Source of the DNA: Dichomitus squalens LYAD-421 SS1
Taxonomy: Eukaryota; Basidiomycota; Agaricomycetes; Polyporales; Polyporaceae
Assembly (NCBI RefSeq): GCF_000275845.1
Contig: NW_006766893.1
Location: 678,310 to 742,309, forward strand
Reading direction: 5' to 3'
Length of the DNA: 64,000 nucleotides
Part shown: piece by piece, positions 11,687-23,244 of the stretch
Layout: each line of letters starts with the position of its first letter
Numbering within the stretch: the first letter of the stretch is position 1
The notes under the pieces: model-generated
The model's input: the letters and a program-made list of their open reading frames with translations, nothing else
Told to the model about the DNA's origin: nothing
The model's database searches: none
Made by a program: the position numbers and the translations under genes

Positions 11687-12890
11687 CGCGGAAGGTCGAT
11701 GGGCCTTTTGAGGGGGAGATGGAGGTGGCTAGAGCACCTTTGACAACGGCCTCGTCGTCGGTCGAGACTGTGCTCGTGAGAGGGCCATTTTGTCTGTCGG
11801 ACCACTTTCTGCGATATCATGCGCTCTTAGCGTGGGCCTTCCTGATTTGGGTCTCCTCGGCGTTCGCCGGCCACACGAAGTTCGGCCCACCACGCATATA
11901 TGCAGCTCGAAGCAACACGTTCACCAGGTGGTACATATGCTGGTACACTGTATGCGCTGACTTTTCTATGGCGGGCCATGAGTGTACTGCATATGCTGGC
12001 AATTGACTGACTAAACGGCAGTTCCCTCTTTGCCTCTGTTGTGGCCAGAAGGGGCTTCACTAATTTCTCATGCTAGGTGTGGTGTCACTCCGAATACGCC
12101 GAAGCCCAGAGCATGGGACGAACAGATATCGAAGCGTATAAGAGATGAGTACGGTACAATGCGGATGTAATACCCCGCATGTCGATGCTCCAGCTGCATC
12201 GCCTACCTGCAAAGACGAGACGTCCTCGGATGCACTGCTTGCAGAATGTGCGGTGAGATGTCGATTCCGCTGGGGAATGGATAGTCTTGGCAGTGATAGG
12301 AAGTGATAGGACGCTATCATCCACTACGCCGTCGCCTGATAGGAGAAATGCATGCAACGTGTACTCTGTGAGTATCCCCGTGCACTTCGACAAACCCAGA
12401 AGCCGAATCTAGCCCTGAACGGGAGTGGGAGGTATAGGTCTTTCTTTCTATCCGATCGTTTTGACATTCGTGATTGAGTGGCCATTATTGAAAGCTTCGA
12501 ATGCTCATATAGACGCGTCGCTTACGAACAGCTGCTGCCAGTCTTTCGAGCGTGCTCAACTCAGATCTTGGTGAGTCGCTGGGACCTACCCTTCGTTGGT
12601 TTGGCGGCTATTGACATGGCTTTGCGTCGGTTTCGACACAGACGCCTACCGCTATTAGTGGCATGCAGTTGCTTAACACGACAACATACGAATCCAGGGC
12701 GTTCACGGGCTCCGACTTTGAGAGTTCCCGCTATCCCATCCTCTCTCATCGCTGAGAACCTGAAGACGAGACTCATAGCTTTAGCTTCCAAAGTATCCAA
12801 GCCATCGGTGCCGCGCGCAGAAGCTCTGTCGCTTCTAACCAGCACGCTCGTCTTCTTCCGTTGCATCCGTGCCTCCCGGTCGTTCAAGCT
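11687..12890. other. Intergenic; ERG1 promoter side, otherwise nothing seen
   Basis: The right flank of ERG1 (11687 to about 12000) should carry its promoter. The sequence up to 12890 has only short frames without recognisable domains. One 162-codon frame (12478-12966, +) runs into the HET remnant but matches a HET N-terminus only in its last few residues. Confidence 0.4.
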
Positions 12891-13812
12891 CTTCCGATCC
12901 CTCTGGGGTCCCCTTCCTGATTTCCGTCCTGTCTCTGCTGCCCCTCCTGCTACTACTGTCCCTTAGAAGGTGCGAAGCTTCTGCTCGCTAGCAGCCGAGC
13001 AAGGCTACGGCTGGGCGTGGCTCGATACATGCTGCATCGACAAGGCCAGCAGAGCCGAGCTCTCCGAAGCCATCAACTCGATGTACGCTTGGTACAAGGC
13101 CGCGGACGTTTGCTACGTCTATCTGTTCGATCTCGATGACGGTGACCACCCGTTCGACAAGGACTCCCAATTCCGAGCGAGCGAGTGGCACAGCCGTGCT
13201 TGGACGCTGCAAGAGCTCCTCGCCCCGACGGACGTCGTCTTCCTGGCGAAGTCGTGGGCGCTCATCGGACGCCTCGCAGTGCTCGCTCCTGTCCTCGCCG
13301 AAATCTGCGGGAGGGACCGCACTATCCTGCGGGGGTACTCAGCTTGGAAACGGAAACAACAGACGAGCGTTGCTCAGCGCATGTCGTGTGCGGCGCGACG
13401 GAAGACGAAGCGGCAGGAGGACCGTGCGCTCTTGGTCATGGGCATCTTCGGGGTCAGCATACCTAACGTCTACGGCGAGGGTCTTGAGCGGGCGTGTCTT
13501 TGGCTCTATGTAGCAGGAGGTGATGAGCCTCTGCGCCGATCAGATTATCTTCGCGTGGGGCCCGATTGATCATGATTTTCAGGCTGCTTTCTACGCCGTC
13601 CGGGACACATCGTCGATCGCACCTAACACGTCCGATACAAATTGTGCCAGGGCTACCAAAGATAGGTTACTGGCCTCGTCTCCGGATAAGTTCCTAGGTT
13701 CCGCCGTTTCCGGCCTCTCAAGAGTATGCAGTACCAGCAGCTCTTTGGCCATACCGTAGATTTCAGCTACGCGTTCGACATCCTTGGGTCGACCATTCGC
13801 TACTACTAGTTA
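12891..13812 (+). pseudogene. Decayed HET-domain gene copy
   Basis: Broken relative of the HET gene at 6900-8906, in opposite orientation. An open frame at 12970-13569 carries GWAWLDTCCIDK, WTLQELLAP and RQEDRALLVMGIFGVS, close to the intact copy. The N-terminal YAILSHRW block is absent. A TAG at 12964-12966 interrupts the frame just upstream of the recognisable part. After the GLERACLW segment the match jumps to another frame near 13510 (CADQIIFAWGPIDHDF). It jumps again near 13720 (text resembling the intact copy's LLGHRPDYNYGFDADG) and ends at a stop near 13810. Loss of the start, one stop and two frame changes mark it as a pseudogene. I describe the breaks only, without reconstructing a protein. 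Confidence 0.8.
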
Positions 13813-14805
13813 ACTCCTTCAAGCTCTTCTTTCTCAAATAAGTCGAGGGCAAGCACTCTTCTAATGGCTTGGCTTTGATGCAAAGGCAAACGTGATACTC
13901 AACCAGATTTGTACAGTCGGCGGGCAGTCGACGACCGCGTCTATTCCTGAACGCATCTATCCCTGAATTCAGTAGGACTGTTGCTTGGCCTGGTGCGAGT
14001 TGATAATTTGACATAAGCGAAGCGAAGTTTTCCCTTGAAGCTTAGCCTGTACCTCTCACGAAGAATATCTATCCTTGCCAGTCAGCGATCCTCGAGCCTT
14101 CTAGAGCGCTTAACATTCGAGCCCATCACCTACGTCATGGTTGAAATTCCCTCAACGAACATCCGTAACGAGCAGCAATATTTGTACACGGCGGGACGCC
14201 TTTACTTGTTATTCTCAGACTGACTGTCGCCGCTCTGCCACCTGAGTTATTGCACACCGCAAATATAGGGGAAGATAATGGCGCGGACATTTGCAATCGG
14301 GGACGGACAGGAACGGGGCTGGAGAAGGATCGCTGCGGCGCTTATGGCTGGACTAGAGAATTCGACCGATACTCGAGTTCAGCGAAATTGTATCTATATA
14401 TCGTGAGAGACGCTGCTGCACCTTCGGAAAAAAGACCTCCAACATAATTGCTCGCTTCGTTTGATGCCATGTCAATCGGATTGAAGCCAACCTGATATAG
14501 CCACCCATACGCGTCGAAATGGCCGTCGGCGGCTGCAGAATATAAGCTTTGTCAAGGCCCCAACATGAACCCCGAACGCCTCGATATTGGATTGCAAACT
14601 ACGCAAAGGCAGATCATACAAAGACCCAAACAACACGCAATTTCAGAACGAGAACGAACACGCAATCGAACTATAGACAGCTATTCTACGATAAGTTAGG
14701 AATACAAAGTCCAGTCCGAGACATTGTCGTCCGAAGTCCGACGACTTATTAAACTACAGGTACTTCACAAGAGAGAATATGAAATGTCAAACCTTTGCAT
14801 GATAC
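13813..14805. other. Intergenic, no gene recognised
   Basis: Only short open frames. A stretch on the minus strand at about 14232-14250 resembles a tRNA D-arm / A-box, but no T-arm or cloverleaf follows. No repeats were seen. Confidence 0.4.
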
Positions 14806-17454
14806 TCATTGAGTATCGACACGAGACTTCTTCGCAGGGCTCGCCTCCTCCGCCGTCCCTGTGTCCGCCCCGTCTTCCTCAAACTCTTCTCGGGAACGCT
14901 TCGCGCCGCCCGTTAGTCGAGGCTGCACATCCGGCGAAGCAGCAGCGCCCCCATCTTCCGCAGTCGCAGCATCAGCACGAGCGTCAGATAGCTTCTGCCG
15001 CTTCGGAATCGGGAAGAGCGATACGTTGACCTTCAGCGGTCCTGCCGACGTAGCGTAGCCCCAGAGCGTGAGCGACTGTGGGGCGTCGTCGGACTCGCGT
15101 GCGCGCTTCTTGCCCTTGTCGGGCGAAGTTGGAGCAGCTTGACCCTTAGCGTTGCCGAGAGAGTTCCCGACAGGACGCGGCGCGAACGCGCTCATCCCTG
15201 AGGAGAACGCTCCAGTCGCCTTCGGCTTGGGCTGCACTCCGGGCTGCGACGGCTGCGGCTGCGAATGAGATTCTGCGGGAGCAGCACTAGGCCCAGGGCC
15301 AGGCTCGTGGAGTGTCAAGGGGACCTGAGAGCCGGACGGCCCAAGGCGCGCCGCGCGCTCCTCCGCGACCTCGTGCAAGACGTGCCCAATAACCTGCTGG
15401 ACGATCTCATCATCGTCCTCGATGTCGTACAGGATCGCGTTCCCATCCTCGTCAAAGTAGTGGGCGGCCTGCCGCGTGAGCGGGTTTCCTGAGCGGCGGC
15501 GTGCGGGGGTGGATTTACGAACAGCGCCGGGCTCGCGGTACATGAGGGCGTTGTTGACGTCGTGCTCAAGCCGGATGAGGCGTAGGCGAGCTTCTGCGGT
15601 CTCCGGGTCTTCTTCGACGCTGAGGTCTGCCTCGATTGCTTGCTCGTCCAATTCTTCCTCGCGAGCACGAGACCGCGAAAGGGGGCGGCGAGGGACCGCG
15701 GCTGGGTTCTGTGACGCTTGCGAGTCCACGGCGTTGCTTGACCTGGTGATCACCCACGATGGCCAGGGGGAGCGGGGAGTGTAACCTTCGGGATATCCCA
15801 GGATGACTGCGTCTGAGCGTTGAAGACGACCAGGTCGTCGAACCGCGCTAGGTGCGGACACGCTGGGAGGGGCGGCCCTTCCGTTGGGGGCTGGGTTGGA
15901 TCCGACAATGGCGGTAGCAGGTCCGTCCACGGATACGGCTGGTCCGTGATTGGACGCGGGAATTTCGCACGGCTGCTCCGGCGCCTGGCTCGGACGGTAG
16001 TCCTCAGGATAGCCCAGATTTACCGCATTGTGCCGCTTGAGAGGGGCACGCTTAGGCAGAGGACCAGCGCCACTAACAGAGATAGATTCGACCGCCGGCT
16101 GAGAGCTCGAGCCTTCGGGATGGTACCCTGGTGGGTAGCCCCAGTTGACAGCGTTATGCCGTTTGAGAGGGGCGGGTCGTGGTCGGGACGGAGCATTGCT
16201 GCCAGACGCCGACACCGCTGCGGCAGCCGCTTGTGTCGATTGAGACTCTGGGGCGGGCTGAATCTCTGGCTGCCCAAGGATCACGGCGCCCTCACGTTGC
16301 AGGCGACCGGGCCGAACAGCACAGGCGTCGCCTTCAGCGATGGGATCGACGGGAGCCGGCTCGCGTTGATCGTCATGGACGGAAGGAAGGACTACTGGAT
16401 CGGGGTTTTCCTCGTCCCAGGCTGCCGGCACATGGAGCGTCACGTCGGCATCGCGTACCCCAGGGTGCTCGTTGTCTGAGCTGATCTCAGCCTGAGGGTC
16501 ATTCATATACGGGAGGGAGGGCTGCTCCTGGATGTACGCGTTGTGAAGGAGGTACAGTGCCTCCTTGGGTGGGTCCCAGAGAGTGAGCCTGCTGCCGACG
16601 TAGACGCTGGTCTGGTAGTCGAGCTTCCTCTTCACAAGGTTGGCGCGGGTGAGAACGGTGTGATTGAAATCGCGTATGTCCTGCGCGATGCGCTCGAACT
16701 CCTCGACGGTCTTTGGGACGCTTGGCCCCTTCTGAATGGGAGGAACGGATGGGGCGGTGGGCTCGGGAGGGTTGTCGACCGTCGCAGGCTCGGCCGTCTT
16801 GAGCTGAGCCTTTCCCGGGAGCTTCCTAGAAGACCTCGTGCGTTTCATAGCAGCGGTAGGCTTGCTCGGCGCGGGCGGGGCAGCAGGCGCGGTCTTCAGT
16901 GAAGGGACGGTACTACGTAGCGGGACGATGAGCACATTGAAGATAGAGTAAATAGTACATGGGACGCACAGATCATCACCACCCATATGTTCTCCGCTAT
17001 CGATCTGCTTGGCGGCCTTGCCGCCCCGCTTGCGGGGAGCGGGCGCTTGCCGTGGTTGGGGAGGGTCAGGGTCCGTGGCTGGGACGACGCTGAGGACATA
17101 TAAAGGAGATGAGTATACGAGAAGCATGCTTTACCAATACTGTACGCACCAAACGCTGTCATGAACCTCGTCGATGGTTTCGATCGTCGCGGTTTTTCGC
17201 ACTCGACGTCCTCCGGTGAGCTTCGTCGCGACGGACGCGATCTGACCAAGGATTCGTCCAGAACGTGTCCTCCGCGGTGAGTTTCCGCTTCCTTGCGATG
17301 TTTGGGATGTTTCAGCATGGGCGGGAGCAGGGGCAGGGGGGTTGGCTGGGGTGGCTGGGTCCGTGGTTAGCGGCTCGACGCGTCCTGCTTCAACAACGGG
17401 GAACTCACCATCCAATATGCGGCTCGAGCTCCTAGTTACACGTTTGATAGGCAT
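14806..17454 (-). CDS. Low-complexity protein with four 20-residue repeats, function unknown
   Basis: Predicted 843-residue protein (863 if the 57-nt intron is retained). Exons are 17454-17150, 17089-16970 and 16912-14806; introns are 17149-17090 and 16969-16913. It is rich in Pro, Ala, Ser, Arg and Glu with almost no hydrophobic core, so it is probably mostly disordered. Short basic Arg/Ser patches (KRVTRSSSRI, RRTRSGRI, KRTRSSRK) recur in the N-terminal part, and Lys/Arg clusters near the C-terminus could be nuclear localisation signals. One ordered-looking segment (EEFERIAQDIRDFNHTVLTR and what follows) precedes four imperfect repeats between about 15775 and 16325 with the pattern R-x-x-AV-x-x-GYP-x-x-Y. 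No known domain was recognised. A nuclear or chromatin role is a guess from composition. Confidence 0.7.
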
Positions 17455-18978
17455 GGTGAATGGATGGTTGATGATTTCGGAGGGAGAGAGAGAGGCGGGA
17501 GCCGGGAGTGGAGACGGCGGGTGATGGTAGAGGTAGGGAAGCAAAAGAGTAGAGGGCATAGGCGCCCTTGGATGTTGGGACTATACCCAGGTCAGGGAAC
17601 AATAACCGGGGGGGGATGAATTACAAGTGCCGATCCGGATAGGCCAAAGCGTCCCGCTGCGAGTGGCGCCCGCGTCCAGGACCCTCAATAGCCGTAAGCG
17701 TTCGCGGCGGGGACTCGGTGCCCGGTCGAAATTGGTGTGATAAACAGAGGCTGTATCACTAGCTGTGAGGCGCAATAGCGCACAGAATGTACAATGGTAT
17801 CCAGGCATGGGGGCCACTTCCTAGAATCTGGGGGACATAGCATGAATGTGGCCCAGTGGCGCAAGGAAAGACGATCCGAAACGGGAACACTTACAACTAT
17901 CATATACATGTGGCCCATCCCTAGACAATACATGGCCATCGCTCTCTTCATGTCTCGCTTGTTGAACAGATCGATGCGAAGGCTTCTACTGACAAATTTG
18001 GAAGGAGTCGTATCAGATCCATTGCGTTCCCTGTCGATGTCGATGGGCCAGGTCGAGTGTTGAGACATTGAGGGTGCATGCAAGTCTCGGGTATTTCCCG
18101 CACCATATAGGTCCAAATAGAACAAGAGGATCCGGGTCCATACTCAAGATGGTCTTGTTTGTCTTGTTATCTTGGGAGTGGCACTGATAGCACCGCCTGA
18201 AGAAGGTGCCACCGCTTGGAGCATGTCCTAGTGTCGTTCGCTCACCTCTCTGCTTCAACGAATTGTTCTACCTGGCATGAAGAGCGAAATTTGGCTCGGC
18301 TGATGAAGCTCACTATGTAGTGAGGTCGTACACGTGGCTGTCGCAGCTAACCACCCGCTGACGCCCGACGTCAGGTATACACGCGGCGAACCGGCGTCTG
18401 AGGCGCTCGCGCAGCCTGTGGCTCCGAGTCAAATTGATCACCGACTCCTGGGTCCCCTGCCAACTCCTGCACTATAAGTCAGGACGTGCTGTATGCTCTA
18501 TTTCAATCGATCCCTAGCCATGAGCCAATGCCTCGCGAAGATTCTTCCAGGCTCCAACTCAAGAGCCTACGCAAGACGCGCCGCCGTTCCCCCGGGTCGG
18601 ACGCCTCGTCGAATGCAACAGCGAAGATCTCGGTCAGCATGCCATACTCAGCCAACCCCGACCAGAGATTTTGAATCTATGAACGGGTTATAGGTGAGGG
18701 TTAGAGGCATAATGGCATCGAGTGACTGGACAAGAGAACGGGGGTGAGACCATGACCAGAGACAGATGGACCCAGATTTACATCCATGGCAAGAACTACG
18801 CTAGCGGTGGTCATGCCCACAAGAACCTGAGCTGGTACCATGGAGTTCGTTGTACTTATCTCTACAACTGTAATAGCCCTACAGTACGTTTGGTTCTGAT
18901 CGCTGAAGGTAATAGAGAAAGGAAAGCAAACAGATGGACGATGTCCTTAACAAGTTGGACAGCGGGAGAAAAGATACA
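17455..18978. other. Intergenic, no gene recognised
   Basis: The part just above 17454 is the likely promoter of the repeat protein. Two small overlapping frames near 18486-18693 have no recognisable product. Nothing else is supported. Confidence 0.4.
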
Positions 18979-20731
18979 TCATACAGATAGTACCCGAAGT
19001 TTTTCTTCGACTTGATCACGATCCCCGAGGATACTAGAGTCAAACGACCATTGCATTTGATGCATGAATTCCTTCGCAAGCACGTCCAGCTTCGCGTGGT
19101 CATATTGACCCGCCTTGCTGTCTTCCAATGTCACGTCCTCCCAATCATCCGTTCTCAGCTGGTACCTCTTCGCGTTGTCCTCCGAGCCTTGTTGAACTTT
19201 CTGCGAGAAGGGTCTGCGGACGTCGTCGTAGATCTTCAGAGCCTCTGCAGCGTTGCTCAACTTGACGGACGAATGAGAGAGAATGGTGGCGAGAATGTAT
19301 CCATCCTCAAACGCCTGTCCTACACCAGCGCCCTGATGAGGGAGCATGGCATGTGCCTGCATGACTGCGATGAGCGGAGTCCGCCATAAACAAGGATGTA
19401 CTTACAGCATCGCCTATGAGCGCTGCCCTCCCCTTGACATAGGTAGGCAGCTTCCGCGTTGTGTGCATTGCCCAGCATAGTGGATGTCCCACCGACTGAT
19501 ATTCGCCGCTCGTGAGTCACTATTCGCATTGGTAGATTGCATGGCAATTCGGACGAACTTTGAGGACAGCCAAAACCTTTGGCTCCCACCCATCGAAGAG
19601 CTTCCCAACTTCGTCCGAGGTGGAAGTTTCGACCCACGGCCCATCATACACAGTGCCTGACCCAGGTGTGTAGACAACGCCGAGGACATTGATGATCTTC
19701 CCACCGGATACAGGGTATATGACCGCGTCCTGCAAGCTTGGGTCAGTCGCATGTCAACGCGACACCCACGAAACAACGCGCGAACCCTGTTCTTTCCGAC
19801 AAACTGTTGATCGGCTTGCGTGTTAGATTGTAGTTGTCTCGCAAAAGGCGTTAGTGTTACGTACGATTTGAAGCGAAGACGTGAATTTCACGAGGTCCTC
19901 TGAGAGCGCACTCGCCGGTGTCAACCCCCGATACGCGACCTCACCAGTCCAGACTGGCTCCACCATGGCGCGTAGCTTCGAGGCTTCCTCTGTTTTTCCG
20001 TTCTTCTCCGCTTCGTCCGCGAAAGTACTGAACATGGTCCGCCGAACGGCCGAACGGACGCCGTCGCTGCCGATGACCAGATCGCACGTCGCTGTTGTCC
20101 CGTCCTTGAAGTTCAGCACGATGGGGTCGACCGTTGATGACGGCTCCGAATATGAGACGAGGCGTTTGGAAAAGTGGATCTTGTCGCCCGCGTCGAGATG
20201 CTTGGCCAGAAGCTGTTGCAGCATGGATCGGTGAAAGGTGTGAACTTGGAAGGGTACCGTTTGGTCATCTTCCCACTCGTCACATAGTAACTCAATGCTC
20301 ACGCTGGTTTTGCTGAGTGATGTCGATGAGTTCTTGTTCGTCGCCCTTGACCAATCGTAGAATGGCACCTGGAACCCCAGCATTAATCCCAAAATAGGGG
20401 CCGAAACAAGATCTTATCCACGCACCACCACCTTGGCCTTGTACGCCGGTAATCGTAAGGAGCTCGTCTTCCAGCCCAAGTTCCTGCATGATGGTCCAGA
20501 TACGGGGGGACATCCCGACGCCTGCCCCAACCTCTGTGAGTTCTGCCGCAGACTCATAGATGTCGTAGTCTACATCTGGCGCGTATTTCTTGAGGCATAA
20601 TCCGAGGACGAGGCCTCCCATGCCTCCGCCGCTTGAACAGGTGTCCGTGAATGAAGCCCCAGAGTAGTTGGAGGAATTTGGACTCACATGATGGCGACAC
20701 GGAATTTGGGTTGACTGTCGACCTGGGACAT
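18979..20731 (-). CDS. FAD-dependent monooxygenase, salicylate-hydroxylase-like (copy 1)
   Basis: Predicted 450-residue flavoprotein of the PF01494-type aromatic-hydroxylase group; the substrate is unknown. Eight exons: 20731-20688, 20631-20426, 20368-20303, 20244-19865, 19803-19786 (18 nt), 19729-19559, 19495-19406 and 19356-18979, all with GT-AG introns of about 49-62 nt. The N-terminal Rossmann motif VAIIGGGMGGLVLGLCLKK spans intron 1. The DG motif CDLVIGSDGVRSAVRRTMF and the GD motif AALIGDAAHAMLPHQGAG, the latter across intron 7, complete the FAD site. There is no signal peptide, so it is probably cytosolic. The start at 20731 gives a short lead-in before the Rossmann strand, as in the paralogue at 46998-48749. 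That paralogue has the same splice positions and the same microexon, so the two models support each other. Confidence 0.92.
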
Positions 20732-21551
20732 AGTATCGAAATCTGTGCGACTTGAGGTTTGCGCCAGCTTGGGAGCACGGAGGCTCCTTTATATATGCGT
20801 AAGAGTCCGCCGTTCTTCTGATGTCAGCCGTAAACCCGTTGTCCGCGTCCGACGCAGTGGAAGATCGGCAAATCAGCCCTGAGCGAGGGATAGTCAGCAC
20901 GATAGCGCGGCGGCCCACGCACATGTGCTGTTCCTCGAATCAAATGATAGAATATATCTACCTTGGGGTAACGGACCCGCAGCTCTAGAACAATGTGGAC
21001 TAAAGAGAAGTGTAGATTGCAAAGCTTGTCGCCGTTGTTGTATCGATAGAAGGACCAGGCATGACAATTGTGCGAATCTCCTTCACACGGGCTGCGCAAG
21101 GTTTTGATGGACCTGACAAAGACGACCCTTCGTGAGTAATACACCAGGAAAGGATATGTATTAGCTTGAAGCATGCTGCTCACGTTGTCTGACCACAGGC
21201 GATGAGCGGGTGTGTAGCTTGCCAGCAGACCATGTCAGCTGCAACGCTGGCTGTAAATCCTGGAACGAACCGTCAACCCTTGGTGTTTATTGTCGCGACT
21301 TCTGCATAGTCTCGAGACTGCAGTTGTGCTATACCAATGAATTACTCGATACGCATGCGAATGACTGGAAACGATGAGACGGACTCTAGTGAGCTGGTAT
21401 ACGTCCCCAGAGACTTATACAATAATAGAATCAGAGCGGCATAGTCGAGACCTTGGAGAGGCTCATGATGGCACATAATACGCAATCCCAGTGCGCGCTG
21501 ACTTCGCGTTGTGGCAGTGAATACGTCGGAGTTGAGCCGCGTGTGCATCAA
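20732..21551. other. Intergenic, no gene recognised
   Basis: Upstream flank of FAD monooxygenase copy 1, up to the left boundary of the inverted-repeat element. The frames are short and unrecognised. Confidence 0.4.
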
Positions 21552-21553
21552 TA

Positions 21554-21678
21554 GGCGTGTTCAATTCTTGTCGCTCGCTCATTTCCTCGCGCGCTTAACG
21601 GGCGCCTGCCTACCTGGATTCAAGGTCAGATCAAGCGCCTGTAGCACAGCAAGCAGAGGGGGGCAGGCGGCGGGTGCA
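21554..21678 (+). repeat. Left terminal inverted repeat of the 0.57-kb element
   Basis: Pairs with 21995-22119 with several mismatches; the outermost 20 bases agree almost fully. Confidence 0.75.
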
Positions 21679-21994
21679 ACATGACCACATGAGGGTCGCG
21701 AGCTGGGACTAAGGAGCGCCGCGAAAACTTGATGATTTGAAATCTAGAGAGCTCTATGACTCGAGACGCGGAGTCGTCCCGCAAGGTTTTGGGTCCAATT
21801 GCCATCAGGCTTACAGCGGCAACCCCAGGTGAACCGTATGTATGTCGTGCCGAATCTGGTTCGGATTTGGGCGCATTGTGTACGATTATTCTCGAGCAAC
21901 GAGTCTATAACACTCTCCCGATGTCTCCATCCACTCTCCGGACAGGTTTTCTGGGTATAACAAACCTAGCATAGGACGATCCCGTCGATCTCGC

Positions 21995-22119
21995 TGCACC
22001 CGCTGCCTGCGCACCTCTGCTCCCTTTGCTACAGGCGCTTGAGCTGACCTTGAATCCAGGTGGGCAGGCGCCCGGTAGGCGCGCGAAGAAATGAGCGAGC
22101 GACAAGAATTGAACACGCC
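21995..22119 (-). repeat. Right terminal inverted repeat of the 0.57-kb element
   Basis: Reverse-complement partner of 21554-21678; the match includes the segment around GAATCCAGGTGGGCAGGCGCC. Confidence 0.75.
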
Positions 22120-22121
22120 TA

Positions 22122-23244
22122 ATCGCACATCCGGTGCCACGTGGACAAACTACATATTCGACAGTTCGACTTCACAACCTTCGGGAGCAACTTGCGAACC
22201 GCATGTACCTTCCCATACAGTGTGAGTTTTTGATATGTTACAACACGAACAGGCCTTCCAGACTATTGCACGGCATGCCATTCGGAGGCACACGCTCGGA
22301 CGAGGCGCACCGTCCTAACTGATTTTGTTGACGGACTGCCAGGCTGCGACTTCGGACCGGGTACACGACCTCCTCAAGCAGCCTGCTGTGCGATACAGTG
22401 TACTTCGTTTCAACCCGCACCAGCCCGCGCCCAGGCCAAGGTCCCTGGGAAGTAGACGATGCTTTGGGGAGATGACGTCGTGGAGTACAGTAAGTTCGGA
22501 ATCATTGTCTCGTCGATGTCCTTGTGTCGGACTGAATCGGTTCTTCTCGTCTCATATGTATCGCTCTTGTGGATGGGCCGTCCGAAGCTAAGATTGTTCT
22601 AATGTCTACGCCACAGCATATGTGCTCAATCCACCTGTAAATTTATCCGGAGTTTAGCGCCAAACCCACGGGCCTAGAACCCTCTGGCCGTTCGTTGTTG
22701 CAGGACGAATCAGGTGCGGACTGCAGCCGACATATCCTGCAAATCTAACAGCGAGACTATAGTCCTTTGGGCAGCGTTTCTGAATCAGCGCTTCGCCCGC
22801 TCTCCACCAATGAGGAGACAGGTTGAACCACTTGCGAAAGGTGTCCATGGCGTAAGTATTGTATTGACTCACGGAACACGACAGTCCATATCTCCCGGGC
22901 GCAGGTTGCTACCATTGCCAACGCAAACAGACGGCTTTTCCGACGTTCAGCGAACTCGTATGTGCAACCCTCGATTTGAAGTTTGGTCTGTGCATTCAGG
23001 CACCAATGATTTTGACGTCGATCCTCCGTCCGTCCGGCGTCCGAGCCTCGCCGATCAAATTTATACATCTCGAGATCTCATTGTACTTATATTACCTCCC
23101 CGGTCCCGCTGTAGGAACGCCCCATCCCTTGAGCTCCTCTCTTGGGATACCGTGATCACCTCACCGACTCTACGCGTTGACAAAAAAGCCCAGCTCGCTC
23201 AGCACCACCACACTCCTTTTTAGCCAAACCAATTCCTCGTCGAC
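22122..23244. other. Intergenic; promoter side of the secreted-protein gene
   Basis: No recognisable gene. The last 150 bases are pyrimidine-rich with a TATA-like tttatacatc near 23060, consistent with a promoter for the gene at 23245. Confidence 0.4.

Larger units (their letters stand above)
21552..22121. mobile_element. Non-autonomous TIR element, about 0.57 kb
   Basis: A 570-bp unit bounded by long terminal inverted repeats. The left arm (about 21554-21678) starts GGCGTGTTCAATTCTTGTCG and the right arm (about 21995-22119) ends with its reverse complement. The arms are about 125 bp each and imperfect, matching through the internal GGGTGCA segment. Both ends abut a TA dinucleotide (21552-21553 and 22120-22121), compatible with a TA target duplication. 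The roughly 315-bp centre has no open frame resembling a transposase, so this is MITE-like and needs an enzyme supplied elsewhere. The superfamily is not certain: TA suggests Tc1/mariner-like, but no longer duplication was found. Confidence 0.8.

Noticed and set aside
12478..12966. A 162-codon open frame taken as the N-terminus of the second HET gene
   Set aside because: Only the last few residues align with a HET protein; the rest lacks YAILSHRW and the frame ends at a stop before the HET core.
14232..14250. tRNA-like D-arm / A-box on the minus strand
   Set aside because: The A-box match is good, but no anticodon arm, acceptor stem or T-arm follows within tRNA length. The only B-box-like string is about 100 bases away.
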